Source: Enterobacter hormaechei subsp. xiangfangensis
GTDB lineage: Bacteria; Pseudomonadota; Gammaproteobacteria; Enterobacterales; Enterobacteriaceae
DNA length: 64,000 bases
Assembly: GCF_001729785.1 (NCBI RefSeq)
Contig: NZ_CP017183.1
Coordinates: 1,116,001-1,180,000, forward strand
Direction: 5' to 3'
The notes under the pieces are model-generated. The model was not told the origin of the DNA and ran no database searches. It saw nothing but the letters and a program-made list of their open reading frames with translations. Position numbers and translations under genes: made by a program. Shown piece after piece: positions 12,926-22,322 of the stretch. Positions within the stretch are counted from its first letter, which is position 1; the number at the start of each line of letters is the position of its first letter.

Positions 12926-13558
12926 TCAGCTGTTTGACGAGTCATGTTTTACTAAAGGAGCCAGCCGGGTTGCCATCCAGTCGGCAATAAACGGCTGGGC
13001 ATCGCGATTGGGGTGAATGCCATCATCCTGCATCCACTGGGGTTTCAGATAGACCTCTTCCATGAAAAATGGCAGCAGCGGAATATCAAACTCTTTGGCA
13101 AGCTTAGGATAGATCGCGCTAAACGCCTCATTATACCGACGGCCGTAGTTAGCGGGCAGGCGAATTTGCATCAGCAGCGGCTGGGCATTGGCGGCCTTAA
13201 TGGTCTGCAAAATGGTCCGCAGCGTTTGCTCCGTTTGCTGAGGCTGGAAGCCGCGCAAACCATCATTACCGCCCAGTTCGACCAGCACCCAACGCGGTTG
13301 ATGCTGCTTAAGCAGGGCAGGCAGGCGCGATAAGCCTTGCTGCGACGTATCGCCGCTGATGCTGCCGTTCACGACAGAGGCCCGGGACTGCCATTTATCA
13401 TTGAGCAGGGCGGGCCAGGCCGCACTGGCGGCCATACGATAGCCCGCGCTCAGGCTGTCGCCCAGAATCAATAACGTGTCCGCAGCCGCCGCGCGGAAGG
13501 TCATCAGCATCAAAAACAGGAAGGGCAAATGCCAGCGGAAAACATTGTTGAAGTTCAT
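12926..13558 (-). CDS. tesA: Periplasmic acyl-CoA thioesterase I / lysophospholipase L1 TesA
   Basis: SGNH-family esterase acting in the periplasm on acyl-CoA analogues, lysophospholipids and esters. The signal peptide is MNFNNVFRWHLPFLFLMLMTFRAAA, then ADTLLILGDSLS holds the catalytic serine, GGNDG the oxyanion Asn and DGIHPN the Asp/His pair. It is 210 residues, as usual. The frame is open far upstream, but the ATG at 13558 gives the family signal peptide. It overlaps divergent ybbA by 30 bp, so the two genes start inside each other. Confidence 0.96.
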   Translation of the reverse strand: MNFNNVFRWHLPFLFLMLMTFRAAAADTLLILGDSLSAGYRMAASAAWPALLNDKWQSRASVVNGSISGDTSQQGLSRLPALLKQHQPRWVLVELGGNDGLRGFQPQQTEQTLRTILQTIKAANAQPLLMQIRLPANYGRRYNEAFSAIYPKLAKEFDIPLLPFFMEEVYLKPQWMQDDGIHPNRDAQPFIADWMATRLAPLVKHDSSNS

Positions 13559-14215
13559 CGTCTTAAGAAGTCCGTCGGTCAGGGGGAACACGAGCTTTCC
13601 ATCCTCACCGGAGTTGAACTCGTTGTCAAACGTGCCGAAACCATCGCCCTGATTGGTGAATCCGGTTCCGGTAAGTCCACGCTGCTGGCCATTCTCGCCG
13701 GTCTGGACGATGGCAGCAGTGGGGAAGTGAACCTGGTCGGCCAGCCCCTCCACGCGCTTGATGAAGAGGCCCGCGCCGCGCTGCGAGCCCGGCATATCGG
13801 GTTTGTCTTTCAGTCATTCATGCTGATCCCGACGCTGAACGCGCTGGAAAACGTTGAGCTACCTGGCCTGCTGCGCGGTGAAAATACCCGTGAAAGCCGC
13901 GATCACGCGAAGGCGTTGCTGGAACAGCTGGGGCTGGGAAAACGTCTCGACCACCTTCCGGCACAGCTTTCCGGCGGTGAGCAGCAGCGCGTGGCGCTGG
14001 CCAGGGCGTTTAACGGGCGCCCGGAAGTGCTGTTTGCCGATGAGCCAACGGGCAATCTCGACCGTAAAACCGGGGACAAAATTGCCGATCTGCTGTTTTC
14101 CCTCAACCGCGAGCACGGCACCACGCTGATTCTGGTTACCCACGACCCGCAGCTGGCCGCCCGCTGCGACCGCCGCCTGCGGCTGGTGAACGGTATTCTT
14201 CAGGAGGAAGCATGA
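13529..14215 (+). CDS. ybbA: ABC transporter ATP-binding protein YbbA
   Basis: LolD/MacB-type ATPase of the YbbAP system, a proposed extractor of lipids or hydrophobic compounds from the inner membrane. Walker A GESGSGKST, signature LSGGEQQR, Walker B VLFADEPTGNLD and switch His VTHD are present in 228 residues, the usual length. The start lies inside the 5' end of divergent tesA. Its stop overlaps the ybbP ATG by four bases. Confidence 0.95.
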   Translation: MPAENIVEVHRLKKSVGQGEHELSILTGVELVVKRAETIALIGESGSGKSTLLAILAGLDDGSSGEVNLVGQPLHALDEEARAALRARHIGFVFQSFMLIPTLNALENVELPGLLRGENTRESRDHAKALLEQLGLGKRLDHLPAQLSGGEQQRVALARAFNGRPEVLFADEPTGNLDRKTGDKIADLLFSLNREHGTTLILVTHDPQLAARCDRRLRLVNGILQEEA

Positions 14216-16626
14216 TTGCCCGCTGGTTCTGGCGCGAGTGGCGCTCGCCCTCGCTGCTGATTGTCTGGCTGGCGTTGAGCCTGGCGGTGGCCTGCGTGCT
14301 GGCGCTCGGTAGCGTCAGCGATCGTATGGAGAAAGGGCTTAGCCAGCAGAGTCGGGAATTTATGGCCGGGGACCGGGCTCTGCAAAGTTCTCGCCCCGTG
14401 CCGCCGGGCTGGATTGAGGAAGCGCGCACAGAGGGGCTGAAAGTAGGGGAGCAGATCACCTTTCAGACCATGACCTTTGCGGGCGACACGCCGCAGCTTG
14501 CCAGCGTAAAAGCCGTGGATGACATCTACCCGATGTACGGTGATTTACAAACCAGCCCGCCGGGGCTAAAACCGACGGCCGGTACGGTCCTGCTGGCATC
14601 GCGACTGATGGCGCTGTTGAACCTGAAACCCGGCGACAGTATCGACGTCGGCGACGCGACACTCAAAATTGCCGGGGAAGTGGTGCAGGAGCCCGACTCC
14701 GGATTTAATCCGTTCCAGCTTGCGCCGCGCCTGCTGATGAACACCGCGGATGTGGCGAAAACCCACGTCGTCCAGCCGGGAAGCCGTGTCACCTGGCGGT
14801 ATAAGTTTGGCGGAACGCCAGCTCAGCTGGAGGCGTACGAAAAATGGCTCCTGCCGCAGCTCAAGCCGGAACACCGCTGGTACGGGCTGGAGCAGGATGA
14901 CGGGGCGCTCGGCAAATCTCTTGAGCGTTCTCAGCAGTTCCTGCTGCTGTCGGCGCTGTTAACCCTGCTGCTTGCCATTGCGGCGGTTGCCGTGGCGATG
15001 GGGCACTACTGCCGCAGCCGTTACGATCTGGTGGCGATCCTCAAAACCCTCGGCGCGGGCCGCGCGCAACTGCGCAAGCTGATTGTCGGCCAGTGGCTGA
15101 TGGTGCTGGCGCTGTCGGCTCTGACCGGCGGGGCGATAGGGCTGCTGTTTGAAAAGCTTCTGATGGTGCTGCTCAAACCGGTACTGCCCGCCGCATTACC
15201 GCCTGCCAGCCTCTGGCCGTGGCTGTGGGCAATCGGCGCGATGACGACGATCTCCCTGCTGGTGGGGTTACGCCCGTACCGGCTGCTACTCGCCACCCAG
15301 CCGCTGCGCGTGCTGCGCCGCGATGTGGTGGCCAGCGTTTGGCCGCTGAAGTTCTACCTGCCGGTGATTATTGCGGTAGCGGTCGGGCTGCTGGCCTGGC
15401 TGATGGGCGGCAGTACGCTGCTGTGGGCGGTGCTGGCGGGCGCGGTGGTGCTGGCGCTGCTGTGCGGCGTAGTGGGCTGGATACTGCTTAATGTGCTGAG
15501 AAAGCTGACAGTTAAATCACTTTCCATACGGTTAGCGGTTAACCGACTGCTGCACCAGCCGTGGTCTACCCTCAGCCAGCTCTCGGCATTTTCGCTGTCG
15601 TTTATGCTGCTGGCGCTTCTGCTGGTGCTGCGCGGGGATCTGCTGGATCGCTGGCAGCAGCAGCTTCCGCCAGAAAGCCCGAACTATTTCCTGATCAACA
15701 TCGCGCCCGAGCAGGTGACGCCGCTGAAGGGCTTCCTGTCCGAGCATCACATTATTCCCGAGTCGTTCTATCCGATCGTGCGCGCCCGACTGACGCAGAT
15801 CAACGGCCAGTCGACGGAGGGAAATAAGGATGAATCGCTCAACCGCGAACTCAACCTGACCTGGCAGGCGAAACGTCCGGACCATAACCCGATCGTTGCT
15901 GGCACCTGGCCGCCGAAAGCGGGGGAAGTGTCGATGGAGGAGGGGCTGGCGACACGCCTGAACGTGAACCTCGGCGACAGCGTGACCTTCACCGGTGATA
16001 CCCAGGATTTCACCGCCAAAGTTACCAGCCTGCGTAAAGTGGACTGGGAAAGCCTGCGGCCAAACTTCTTCTTCATCTTCCCGCCGGGTGCGCTGGACGG
16101 ACAGCCCCAGAGCTGGCTCACCAGCTTCCGCTGGGAAAACGGCAACGGCATGCTGACGCAGCTTAACCGGGAATTTCCGACGGTGAGCCTGCTGGATATC
16201 GGCGCGATCCTTAAACAGGTCGGGCAGGTGCTGGAGCAGGTAAGCCGCGCGCTGGAGGTGATGGTGGTGCTGGTGACGATCTGTGGCATATTGCTGCTGC
16301 TGGCGCAGGTGCAGGTCGGCATGCGTCAGCGTCATCAGGAGCTGGTTGTCTACCGCACGCTGGGGGCCAGTAAACGGCTGCTGCGCGCCACGCTGTGGAG
16401 CGAATTTGCCCTGCTCGGGCTGGTGGCGGGCCTGGTGGCGGCCATCGGGGCGGAAACGGCGCTGGCGGTACTCCAGAGCAAAGTCTTCGACTTCCCGTGG
16501 GAGCCCGACTGGCGGCTGTGGCTCACGCTGCCCGTCTGCGGCGCCGTGCTGCTGTCCCTGTGCGGCGGCTGGCTCGGATCCCGGCTGTTGAAAGGTAAAG
16601 CGCTATTCCGCCAGTTTGTCAGCTAG
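14212..16626 (+). CDS. ybbP: ABC transporter permease YbbP
   Basis: Large FtsX/MacB-superfamily permease working with YbbA. The 804-residue product has an N-terminal helix, a periplasmic domain (about residues 50-230) and two FtsX-type membrane blocks near residues 240-460 and 680-800, with a further periplasmic domain between them. This is the ten-helix layout of the family. It ends at a strong hairpin (16642-16677). The rhs and allantoin loci that follow in E. coli are absent here. Confidence 0.94.
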   Translation: MIARWFWREWRSPSLLIVWLALSLAVACVLALGSVSDRMEKGLSQQSREFMAGDRALQSSRPVPPGWIEEARTEGLKVGEQITFQTMTFAGDTPQLASVKAVDDIYPMYGDLQTSPPGLKPTAGTVLLASRLMALLNLKPGDSIDVGDATLKIAGEVVQEPDSGFNPFQLAPRLLMNTADVAKTHVVQPGSRVTWRYKFGGTPAQLEAYEKWLLPQLKPEHRWYGLEQDDGALGKSLERSQQFLLLSALLTLLLAIAAVAVAMGHYCRSRYDLVAILKTLGAGRAQLRKLIVGQWLMVLALSALTGGAIGLLFEKLLMVLLKPVLPAALPPASLWPWLWAIGAMTTISLLVGLRPYRLLLATQPLRVLRRDVVASVWPLKFYLPVIIAVAVGLLAWLMGGSTLLWAVLAGAVVLALLCGVVGWILLNVLRKLTVKSLSIRLAVNRLLHQPWSTLSQLSAFSLSFMLLALLLVLRGDLLDRWQQQLPPESPNYFLINIAPEQVTPLKGFLSEHHIIPESFYPIVRARLTQINGQSTEGNKDESLNRELNLTWQAKRPDHNPIVAGTWPPKAGEVSMEEGLATRLNVNLGDSVTFTGDTQDFTAKVTSLRKVDWESLRPNFFFIFPPGALDGQPQSWLTSFRWENGNGMLTQLNREFPTVSLLDIGAILKQVGQVLEQVSRALEVMVVLVTICGILLLLAQVQVGMRQRHQELVVYRTLGASKRLLRATLWSEFALLGLVAGLVAAIGAETALAVLQSKVFDFPWEPDWRLWLTLPVCGAVLLSLCGGWLGSRLLKGKALFRQFVS

Positions 16627-16641
16627 TTTACTGACGTGATG

Positions 16642-16677
16642 ATGACGCACCGGCATTTCTGCTGGTGCGTCATTGCT
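16642..16677 (+). terminator. Likely terminator of ybbAP
   Basis: TGACGCACC and GGTGCGTCA form a 9-bp perfect stem with a 12-nt loop just after ybbP. The following tract is only moderately T-rich (TTGCTT). Confidence 0.65.
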
Positions 16678-16808
16678 TAACGGCACAAATCGTTAATGTC
16701 CCTGCATTTAGTAGCACAAAACATTAAAAACCCGCCCACACAGCCCGAATTTTTCCGGTTAATATTCACCAGCTAAATATTTAGTAGCGTGTCTATCAAG
16801 GAAAAAGA

Positions 16809-17954
16809 ATGACTATAAGAAAAACAGCGCTGGCGACAACGATCGGCGCAGCAGTGGCATTGGCTTCTTTCGCATCCCAGGCGGAAATCACTCTTCTGAA
16901 ACAGGATCCGCAGGCGGGTAACCCGCTGAGCCGCCTGAACTTCACCGTTGGCGGTAGTATTCGTCCTCAGTTCCAGAACATGACCGGCGATGACGGCAAA
17001 AACGGCTACAAGCGCAACGGCTTTGACGGCGGTACCCGCTTCCGTTTCGCGGCAGACTACTACCTGTTCGATGACATCAGCTGGATCACTTACTACGAGC
17101 TGGGTGTGAACATTCCGGCGCAGTTTAACTGGGATAACCACTACGCCGACGGCGCGCACGATACTTCACGCCGTATGCTCTACACCGGTCTGAAGAGCGA
17201 CACCTGGGGTACGCTGACCTTCGGCCAGCAGAACAGCGTGTACTATGACGTGGTGGGCGCAAAAACCGATATCTGGGACTACGACATGATTGGTCAGGCG
17301 CCAGGTAACGGGATTAATGGCGACTACGACGGCTCTTACCGTTCACGCCAGATGCTGAAGTACAAGAAAACCGTGGGCGATGCTGACATCTACGCCTCTT
17401 ACCTGTTTGAAGACAGCGAATACCTGCCGGGCAACGGCCTGCGCTACAAGCGTAAAGGCGGCGGTTCACTGGGTATCGATTATCACCTGACCACCGATCT
17501 GACCTGGGGCGCAGCGTGGAACTACACCCGCGCGGACATGCGTAACCCGGACAACGGCGACAGCAAATCCTACGACCAGAACATCCTTGGTACCGCCCTG
17601 AGCTGGACGCCGGATAACTGGACCTTCTCCGCAGGCGGCGGCTGGTATCAAAACTTCCTGACCACCAAAAAAGTGTCCGTTAACGACTACTTCGCCGGTG
17701 ATGCATGGGGTATTGAATACTTTGCGGGTTACAAGTTCCCTGTTGGTCAGTATGCGGTGAAATCCATCCAGCCGTACTTCATGGGCGACCGTATCGAGTA
17801 CGTGAATGGCCGTAACTACCAGCGCATCGACAACGGTGTGGGTATCAGCTTCCAGCTGGATTACGGTTTCCGCGTGGATTACGAACACGTGTTCACCTCC
17901 AGCACCGACAACCTGGGCGACATGAACCTGGTGCGTCTGCGTTACGACTTCTAA
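16809..17954 (+). CDS. General porin family outer membrane protein
   Basis: Predicted 16-strand trimeric porin. The signal peptide is MTIRKTALATTIGAAVALASFASQA, followed by a mature chain rich in alternating aromatic strands and ending in the C-terminal phenylalanine (RLRYDF) recognised by the BAM machinery. The WGTLTFGQQNSVYYDVV segment and the FDGGTRFRF strand fit the Gram-negative porin family. It is not a close match to OmpC, OmpF or PhoE as I know them, so substrate and symbol are left open. Its own transcription unit lies between two hairpins; E. coli K-12 has none at this locus. Confidence 0.88.
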   Translation: MTIRKTALATTIGAAVALASFASQAEITLLKQDPQAGNPLSRLNFTVGGSIRPQFQNMTGDDGKNGYKRNGFDGGTRFRFAADYYLFDDISWITYYELGVNIPAQFNWDNHYADGAHDTSRRMLYTGLKSDTWGTLTFGQQNSVYYDVVGAKTDIWDYDMIGQAPGNGINGDYDGSYRSRQMLKYKKTVGDADIYASYLFEDSEYLPGNGLRYKRKGGGSLGIDYHLTTDLTWGAAWNYTRADMRNPDNGDSKSYDQNILGTALSWTPDNWTFSAGGGWYQNFLTTKKVSVNDYFAGDAWGIEYFAGYKFPVGQYAVKSIQPYFMGDRIEYVNGRNYQRIDNGVGISFQLDYGFRVDYEHVFTSSTDNLGDMNLVRLRYDF

Positions 17955-17967
17955 GTTGTCATGTAGG

Positions 17968-18063
17968 GTGCGGCCTGATGCCCTCACCCTGACCCTCTCC
18001 CACGGGGAGAGGGAAAAAACATTAAAAACGGCAACCCAGGTTGCCGTTTTGCTTTTACCTCGC
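17968..18063 (+). repeat. 96-bp intergenic module, copy 2 (palindromic repeat plus terminator)
   Basis: Second copy of the module at 2557-2652, same length, roughly 85 percent identical. The terminator stem here is AAAACGGCAAC/GTTGCCGTTTT (18025-18050), where a T:A pair of copy 1 has become C:G on both arms. It terminates the porin gene. Confidence 0.8.
18025..18058 (+). terminator. Rho-independent terminator of the porin gene
   Basis: An 11-bp stem with a CCAG loop is followed by TTTTGCTTTT. It lies between the porin and convergent selU and could serve both. Confidence 0.85.
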
Positions 18064-18079
18064 CACCCGGCTTTATTTT

Positions 18080-19150
18080 TCAGCGATCGAGCCACTCAGC
18101 AATTTCTTCGTACGTCCCGCGATACACAATCTTCTCCGCCTTTTTCTCCAGCTGATAGCCGTACATCGGGTCGTAATAATCCTTCAGCAGCGGCACAAGC
18201 CAGCTGAAGTGCGCGTCAGTGCTGCCAGTACGCTGTTGCTCGACAAGCGCGGCATCCAGCAGGGCGGTAAATTCCGCGAAGCGTTGCAGCCCCAGACGGC
18301 GACGAATGGCGTACAGGCCGTGATGCAGATATTCGCTATACGCTTTCCAGCCCGCTTTCTCGCCGTAGGCAGCAGAAAAATCGGCCCACATATGGTCGAA
18401 ATACTCTTCGCGCAGGCGCTCCAGGCGGACTTCAAAGGGGTCTTCGACGACAACGACAGGGGCGTCAACCATGCGGTCGCGCAGGCATTCCGGCAGGTGG
18501 TTAGAGCCAATCATCCGGCCTTCATCTTCCAGCACCCAGCGCGCGGCGTCTTTTTTTAGCAGTTCGACGGCAAGGTGATTTTCAAAACTGGCCTGGGAAA
18601 GCTGCGGGGTGAGCGTGCGACCAAATGATGAGCCGCGATGGTGCGCCAGCCCTTCCAGATCGATGCCCTGCGCATGCTGCTTAACCAGCAGCGTTTTACC
18701 GTTTCCGGTACAGCCGCCGATAAGCACCATCGGTTTTTGTGACTGCTCAATGGTCACCTGAATCGCCGTCTGACGCAGGGCCTTATAGCCGCCGCGGATC
18801 AGCGGATAATCGATTCCCGCCTCTTTCAGCCAGGCCTGGGAGATGTGTGAGCGCTGGCCACCGCGCGCGCAGCAAAGGTAGCCCTCAGGATGGGCCAGGC
18901 TGGCTTCCCGCCAGGCGTTGATGCGCGCCTCTCGCGTCTCGCCGTTGACCAGGCTATGGCCGAGCGCCAGCGCGGCGTCCGGACCCTGGCGTTTATAGCA
19001 GGTGCCGACGGCGGCACGCTCGTCGTCGTTCATTAAGGGCAGGTTGAGTGCGGCGGGCATCGCACCCTGGGCAAATTCGATCGGCGCGCGAACGTCGATT
19101 AAAGGGGTATCGGACGCGAGGATCGCGCGATAGTCCGTTCCATCGTTCAT
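18080..19150 (-). CDS. selU: tRNA 2-selenouridine synthase SelU (YbbB)
   Basis: Converts 2-thiouridine at the wobble position of certain tRNAs to geranylated and 2-selenouridine forms. An N-terminal rhodanese domain carries the catalytic cysteine pair CCARGG near residue 95. A C-terminal P-loop domain carries GGCTGNGKT. The product is 356 residues (E. coli 364). The frame extends to 19216, but the ATG at 19150 has GGAAT upstream and aligns with the family start. Directly followed on the same strand side by purEK; the allantoin genes found here in E. coli are missing. Confidence 0.94.
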   Translation of the reverse strand: MNDGTDYRAILASDTPLIDVRAPIEFAQGAMPAALNLPLMNDDERAAVGTCYKRQGPDAALALGHSLVNGETREARINAWREASLAHPEGYLCCARGGQRSHISQAWLKEAGIDYPLIRGGYKALRQTAIQVTIEQSQKPMVLIGGCTGNGKTLLVKQHAQGIDLEGLAHHRGSSFGRTLTPQLSQASFENHLAVELLKKDAARWVLEDEGRMIGSNHLPECLRDRMVDAPVVVVEDPFEVRLERLREEYFDHMWADFSAAYGEKAGWKAYSEYLHHGLYAIRRRLGLQRFAEFTALLDAALVEQQRTGSTDAHFSWLVPLLKDYYDPMYGYQLEKKAEKIVYRGTYEEIAEWLDR

Positions 19151-19234
19151 GGTGATTCCAGAAGAAAACTGAGCAGCAATGGGCGGGAATTGTACGCCGG
19201 GGAAGGGGAAGGTCAACTCCCCGGCGGGGGATAC

Positions 19235-20302
19235 TTACTTCAGTTTTGACTGCGCCCAGACAATGCCGCTCGCGTATTCTGGCGGCAGCAGGGGAACAAT
19301 CGCTTCCAGCGTAGCGCTCAGGCGGTCCGTGTCGGTATCGTTCAGGTTCAGGTGACCGACCTTACGCCCCGGACGTACCTCTTTGTCGTACCAGTGCAGG
19401 TGCACCAGCGGCAGCTTCAGCCAGTTGTAGTTCAGATCGGTACCGATCAGGTTGATCATCACCGACGGGCTGGTCACCACCGGCTGCGGCAGCGGCAGGT
19501 CAGTGATGGCGCGCAGGTGCAGCTCGAACTGGCTGATGGAGGCGCCGTTTTGCGTCCAGTGACCGCTGTTGTGCACGCGCGGCGCAAGTTCGTTGATCAG
19601 CAGACCCGACGGCGTGACGAAACACTCCATCGCCATTACGCCCACATAGCCCAGCTCATGCATGATGGCAGAGAGCATTTCTTCCGCCTGCGCCTGCTGG
19701 TCAGCATTGGCCTGCGGGAAGGCGACGCTGGTGCGCAGAATCCCGTCCTGATGCAGGTTATGCGTTAGCGGGTAAAAAACGGTGTGCCCGTCATGCCCGC
19801 GCGCGCCAACCAGCGACACTTCACCGCTAAAGTTAATGCCCTGCTCAACGATGCACTCGCCGTAGCAGTCATCCGGCAGCTCGGCGGTGTCGTTCGCGCG
19901 CAGGCGCCACTGCCCGCGGCCGTCGTAGCCGCCGACGCGACGCTTCACAATCGCCAGGTCTCCCAGCATCGCAAAGACGTCATCCCATTCGCGCTTATCG
20001 GAAAGCAGCTGCCACGGCGCGGTCGCGAGGCCGAGCTTGTCGAAAAGCTGTTTTTGCGTGAGACGGTCGGCAATGATCGGGAAGACGTCGCGGTTTACAA
20101 AGGCGTTATGACGCGCCAGCTCGCGGGTCAGGGCGGTTTCCGGCCAGCGTTCAATTTCGGCGGTGATCACGCTCTGATGGAACGGCACGGCTTCCGGCTC
20201 GGCATCCAGCCCGACGGGCCAGACGGCAATACCCAGCGGCTCACCGGCCTGACGCAGCATCCGGCCAAGCTGACCATTACCAAGAACGCAAACCTGCTTC
20301 AT
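19235..20302 (-). CDS. purK: 5-(carboxyamino)imidazole ribonucleotide synthase PurK
   Basis: ATP-grasp enzyme that carboxylates AIR to N5-CAIR in purine synthesis. It is 355 residues, as in E. coli. The N-terminal [12 protein letters not shown] and the central GGYDGRGQW loop are visible, and the [21 protein letters not shown] block supplies metal ligands. Start overlaps the purE stop by four bases (translational coupling), and both genes are driven by the PurR-controlled promoter at 20858-20895. Confidence 0.98.
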   Translation of the reverse strand: MKQVCVLGNGQLGRMLRQAGEPLGIAVWPVGLDAEPEAVPFHQSVITAEIERWPETALTRELARHNAFVNRDVFPIIADRLTQKQLFDKLGLATAPWQLLSDKREWDDVFAMLGDLAIVKRRVGGYDGRGQWRLRANDTAELPDDCYGECIVEQGINFSGEVSLVGARGHDGHTVFYPLTHNLHQDGILRTSVAFPQANADQQAQAEEMLSAIMHELGYVGVMAMECFVTPSGLLINELAPRVHNSGHWTQNGASISQFELHLRAITDLPLPQPVVTSPSVMINLIGTDLNYNWLKLPLVHLHWYDKEVRPGRKVGHLNLNDTDTDRLSATLEAIVPLLPPEYASGIVWAQSKLK

Positions 20303-20808
20303 GCTGCACCCCGCGGATCCGGGTTATCCAGCACCTCGTCGGTCTGGGCTTTACGCCACTCCGCCAGACGCTGATGTAACTCTTTATCATGCGTCGCCAG
20401 GATCTGCGCGGCCAGCAGGGCGGCATTTGCCGCACCCGCTTTACCAATCGCCAGCGTACCGACAGGAATGCCGCGCGGCATCTGGACGATAGAGTAAAGG
20501 CTATCAACCCCGCTTAACGCGGCGCTTTGCACAGGAACACCCAGTACCGGCACCAGCGTTTTGGCGGCAATCATGCCCGGCAGATGTGCTGCGCCGCCCG
20601 CACCGGCAATGATCACCTCGTAACCGTTCTCTTCGGCGCTTTCGGCGAAGCTGAACAGTTTATCCGGCGTACGGTGCGCGGAAACCACTTCGACGTGGTG
20701 CGGAACATTCAGGATTTCAAAGATTTCGGCGGCGAACTGCATGGTAGCCCAGTCGCTTTTGGACCCCATCACGATGGCGACACGCGCCGGATTATTGCGG
20801 GAAGACAT
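20299..20808 (-). CDS. purE: N5-CAIR mutase PurE
   Basis: Converts N5-CAIR to CAIR, the step after PurK. The 169-residue product contains the class I signature VMGSKSDW, the SAHRTPD loop with the catalytic His, and the [11 protein letters not shown] substrate loop. The frame is open to 20880, but [15 protein letters not shown] is the known start, at 20808. First gene of purEK. Confidence 0.98.
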   Translation of the reverse strand: MSSRNNPARVAIVMGSKSDWATMQFAAEIFEILNVPHHVEVVSAHRTPDKLFSFAESAEENGYEVIIAGAGGAAHLPGMIAAKTLVPVLGVPVQSAALSGVDSLYSIVQMPRGIPVGTLAIGKAGAANAALLAAQILATHDKELHQRLAEWRKAQTDEVLDNPDPRGAA

Positions 20809-20857
20809 GCGTCTTAAAACTCCTGTGGTGCGGAACACACTGCTTTCGAGGGCACAG

Positions 20858-20895
20858 AGAATAGCATGTAATACCGGCAAGGAAAACGGTTGCGT
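20858..20895 (-). promoter_or_regulatory. purEK promoter with PurR operator
   Basis: On the minus strand ACGCAACCGTTTTCCT (20880-20895) matches the PurR palindrome consensus ACGCAAACGTTTTCNT at nearly every position. The -35 TTTTCC lies inside it, and a -10 TATTCT follows after 17 bp. Purine-bound PurR would thus block RNA polymerase directly, as known for E. coli purE. Confidence 0.92.
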
Positions 20896-20926
20896 GGTCG
20901 GGAAATGGGCGAAAAGACGGGGAGGG

Positions 20927-21649
20927 TTAAAACGGGAAGGCGATCAATTCAACACCTTCCGGCGTGACTTTGACCATCGATCCTTCGCTGTGCCAGGCCC
21001 CTAAAACCACGCGATGGGCGGGCTCGCCGTTGGCGATAAGGGAATGCACATCGGGACGATGGGTATGGCCATGGATCAGCCACTGAACGCGATGCTTCTC
21101 CATCACCTTCACCACCGCCTGCGGGTTGACGTCCATGATGGTCATCGATTTGCTGCTGTTGGCGGCCTTGCTGCCCGCGCGCATTCTGGCGGCGATGCGG
21201 TTGCGAATAAACAGCGGCAGGGCGAGGAACACTTTCTGGATCCACGGGGTGTGAACTTTGGCGCGAAACGCCAGGTAGCCGGTATCGTCAGTGCAGAGCG
21301 TGTCGCCGTGCATGATCAGAATATTGCGGCCATAGAGGTTTAGCACCTGCTCTTCCGGCAGCAGCGTCATGCCGCTCTCGCGGGCGTAGCGCTGGCCGAT
21401 CAGGAAATCACGGTTGCCGTGAATGAAATAGCAGGGGACGCCGGAATCCACCAGCGTTTTAATGGCCGCAGCCATCTCACGGTGCAGCGGGTTCGGATCG
21501 TCGTCGCCAATCCAGGCCTCAAACAGGTCGCCCAGAATGTACAGCGCGTCGGCGTTTTTCGCTTCACCGCGTAAAAAACGCAGAAAACCGGCGGTTATCG
21601 CCGGTTCTTCTGTTTGCAGATGCAGATCCGCAATAAAGAGTGTCGCCAC
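20927..21649 (-). CDS. lpxH: UDP-2,3-diacylglucosamine diphosphatase LpxH
   Basis: Membrane-associated pyrophosphatase of lipid A synthesis that forms lipid X. The 240-residue product begins [11 protein letters not shown] and shows the calcineurin-like metal motifs D-x-H (ADLHL), GDLFE, GNRDF, MHGD and GHTH. Three bases separate it from the upstream ppiB stop, so it is co-transcribed with ppiB. Essential gene; no anomaly. Confidence 0.98.
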   Translation of the reverse strand: MATLFIADLHLQTEEPAITAGFLRFLRGEAKNADALYILGDLFEAWIGDDDPNPLHREMAAAIKTLVDSGVPCYFIHGNRDFLIGQRYARESGMTLLPEEQVLNLYGRNILIMHGDTLCTDDTGYLAFRAKVHTPWIQKVFLALPLFIRNRIAARMRAGSKAANSSKSMTIMDVNPQAVVKVMEKHRVQWLIHGHTHRPDVHSLIANGEPAHRVVLGAWHSEGSMVKVTPEGVELIAFPF

Positions 21650-21652
21650 GAA

Positions 21653-22147
21653 TTACTCGCTGACGGTCACGCTTGTAATCACAACGTCTTCTTTAGGAAC
21701 GTCCTGGTGCATACCGCTGCGGCCAGTAGAAACGGCTTTGATCTTGTCGACCACGTCCATCCCTTCAACCACTTCTGCGAATACGCAGTAGCCCCAGCCT
21801 TGCAGACTTTCGCCAGAGAAGTTCAGGAAGTCGTTGTCCGCTACGTTGATGAAGAACTGTGCGGTTGCAGAATGTGGCGCCTGAGTACGGGCCATTGCCA
21901 GCGTACCACGGGTGTTTTTCAGGCCGTTGTTCGCTTCGTTTTTGATCGCTTCTTTCGTCTCTTTCTGGCGCATGCCAGGCTCGAAACCGCCGCCCTGGAT
22001 CATAAAGCCGTTGATCACACGGTGGAAAATAGTGTTGTTGTAGAAACCTTCGCGGCAGTAGTCCAGGAAGTTTTTAACTGTTTCAGGCGCTTTGTCATCA
22101 AAGGTTTTGATTACGATATCGCCATGATTAGTGTGGAAAGTAACCAT
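21653..22147 (-). CDS. ppiB: Cytoplasmic peptidyl-prolyl isomerase B (cyclophilin)
   Basis: Catalyses cis-trans isomerisation of X-Pro bonds. The cyclophilin core is clear: [13 protein letters not shown], the [17 protein letters not shown] segment, and [18 protein letters not shown]. It has 164 residues and no signal peptide, which separates it from periplasmic PpiA. Divergent from cysS with a 175-bp gap for both promoters. Confidence 0.98.
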   Translation of the reverse strand: MVTFHTNHGDIVIKTFDDKAPETVKNFLDYCREGFYNNTIFHRVINGFMIQGGGFEPGMRQKETKEAIKNEANNGLKNTRGTLAMARTQAPHSATAQFFINVADNDFLNFSGESLQGWGYCVFAEVVEGMDVVDKIKAVSTGRSGMHQDVPKEDVVITSVTVSE

Positions 22148-22322
22148 TTTTGCATCCTGTTCCGTTATTGTGGTGCGTCGACCCGTGCTCGGGTCACATA
22201 TAGGGGCTTGTTATAGCATAACCACAGGACACGATCACCTTGCATTGTGTGCTGACCGTACTCCGAATTATGGGTATTATAAGGAACAAACAATCCACAC
22301 ACGTGTTTACATGGAATCTTCG

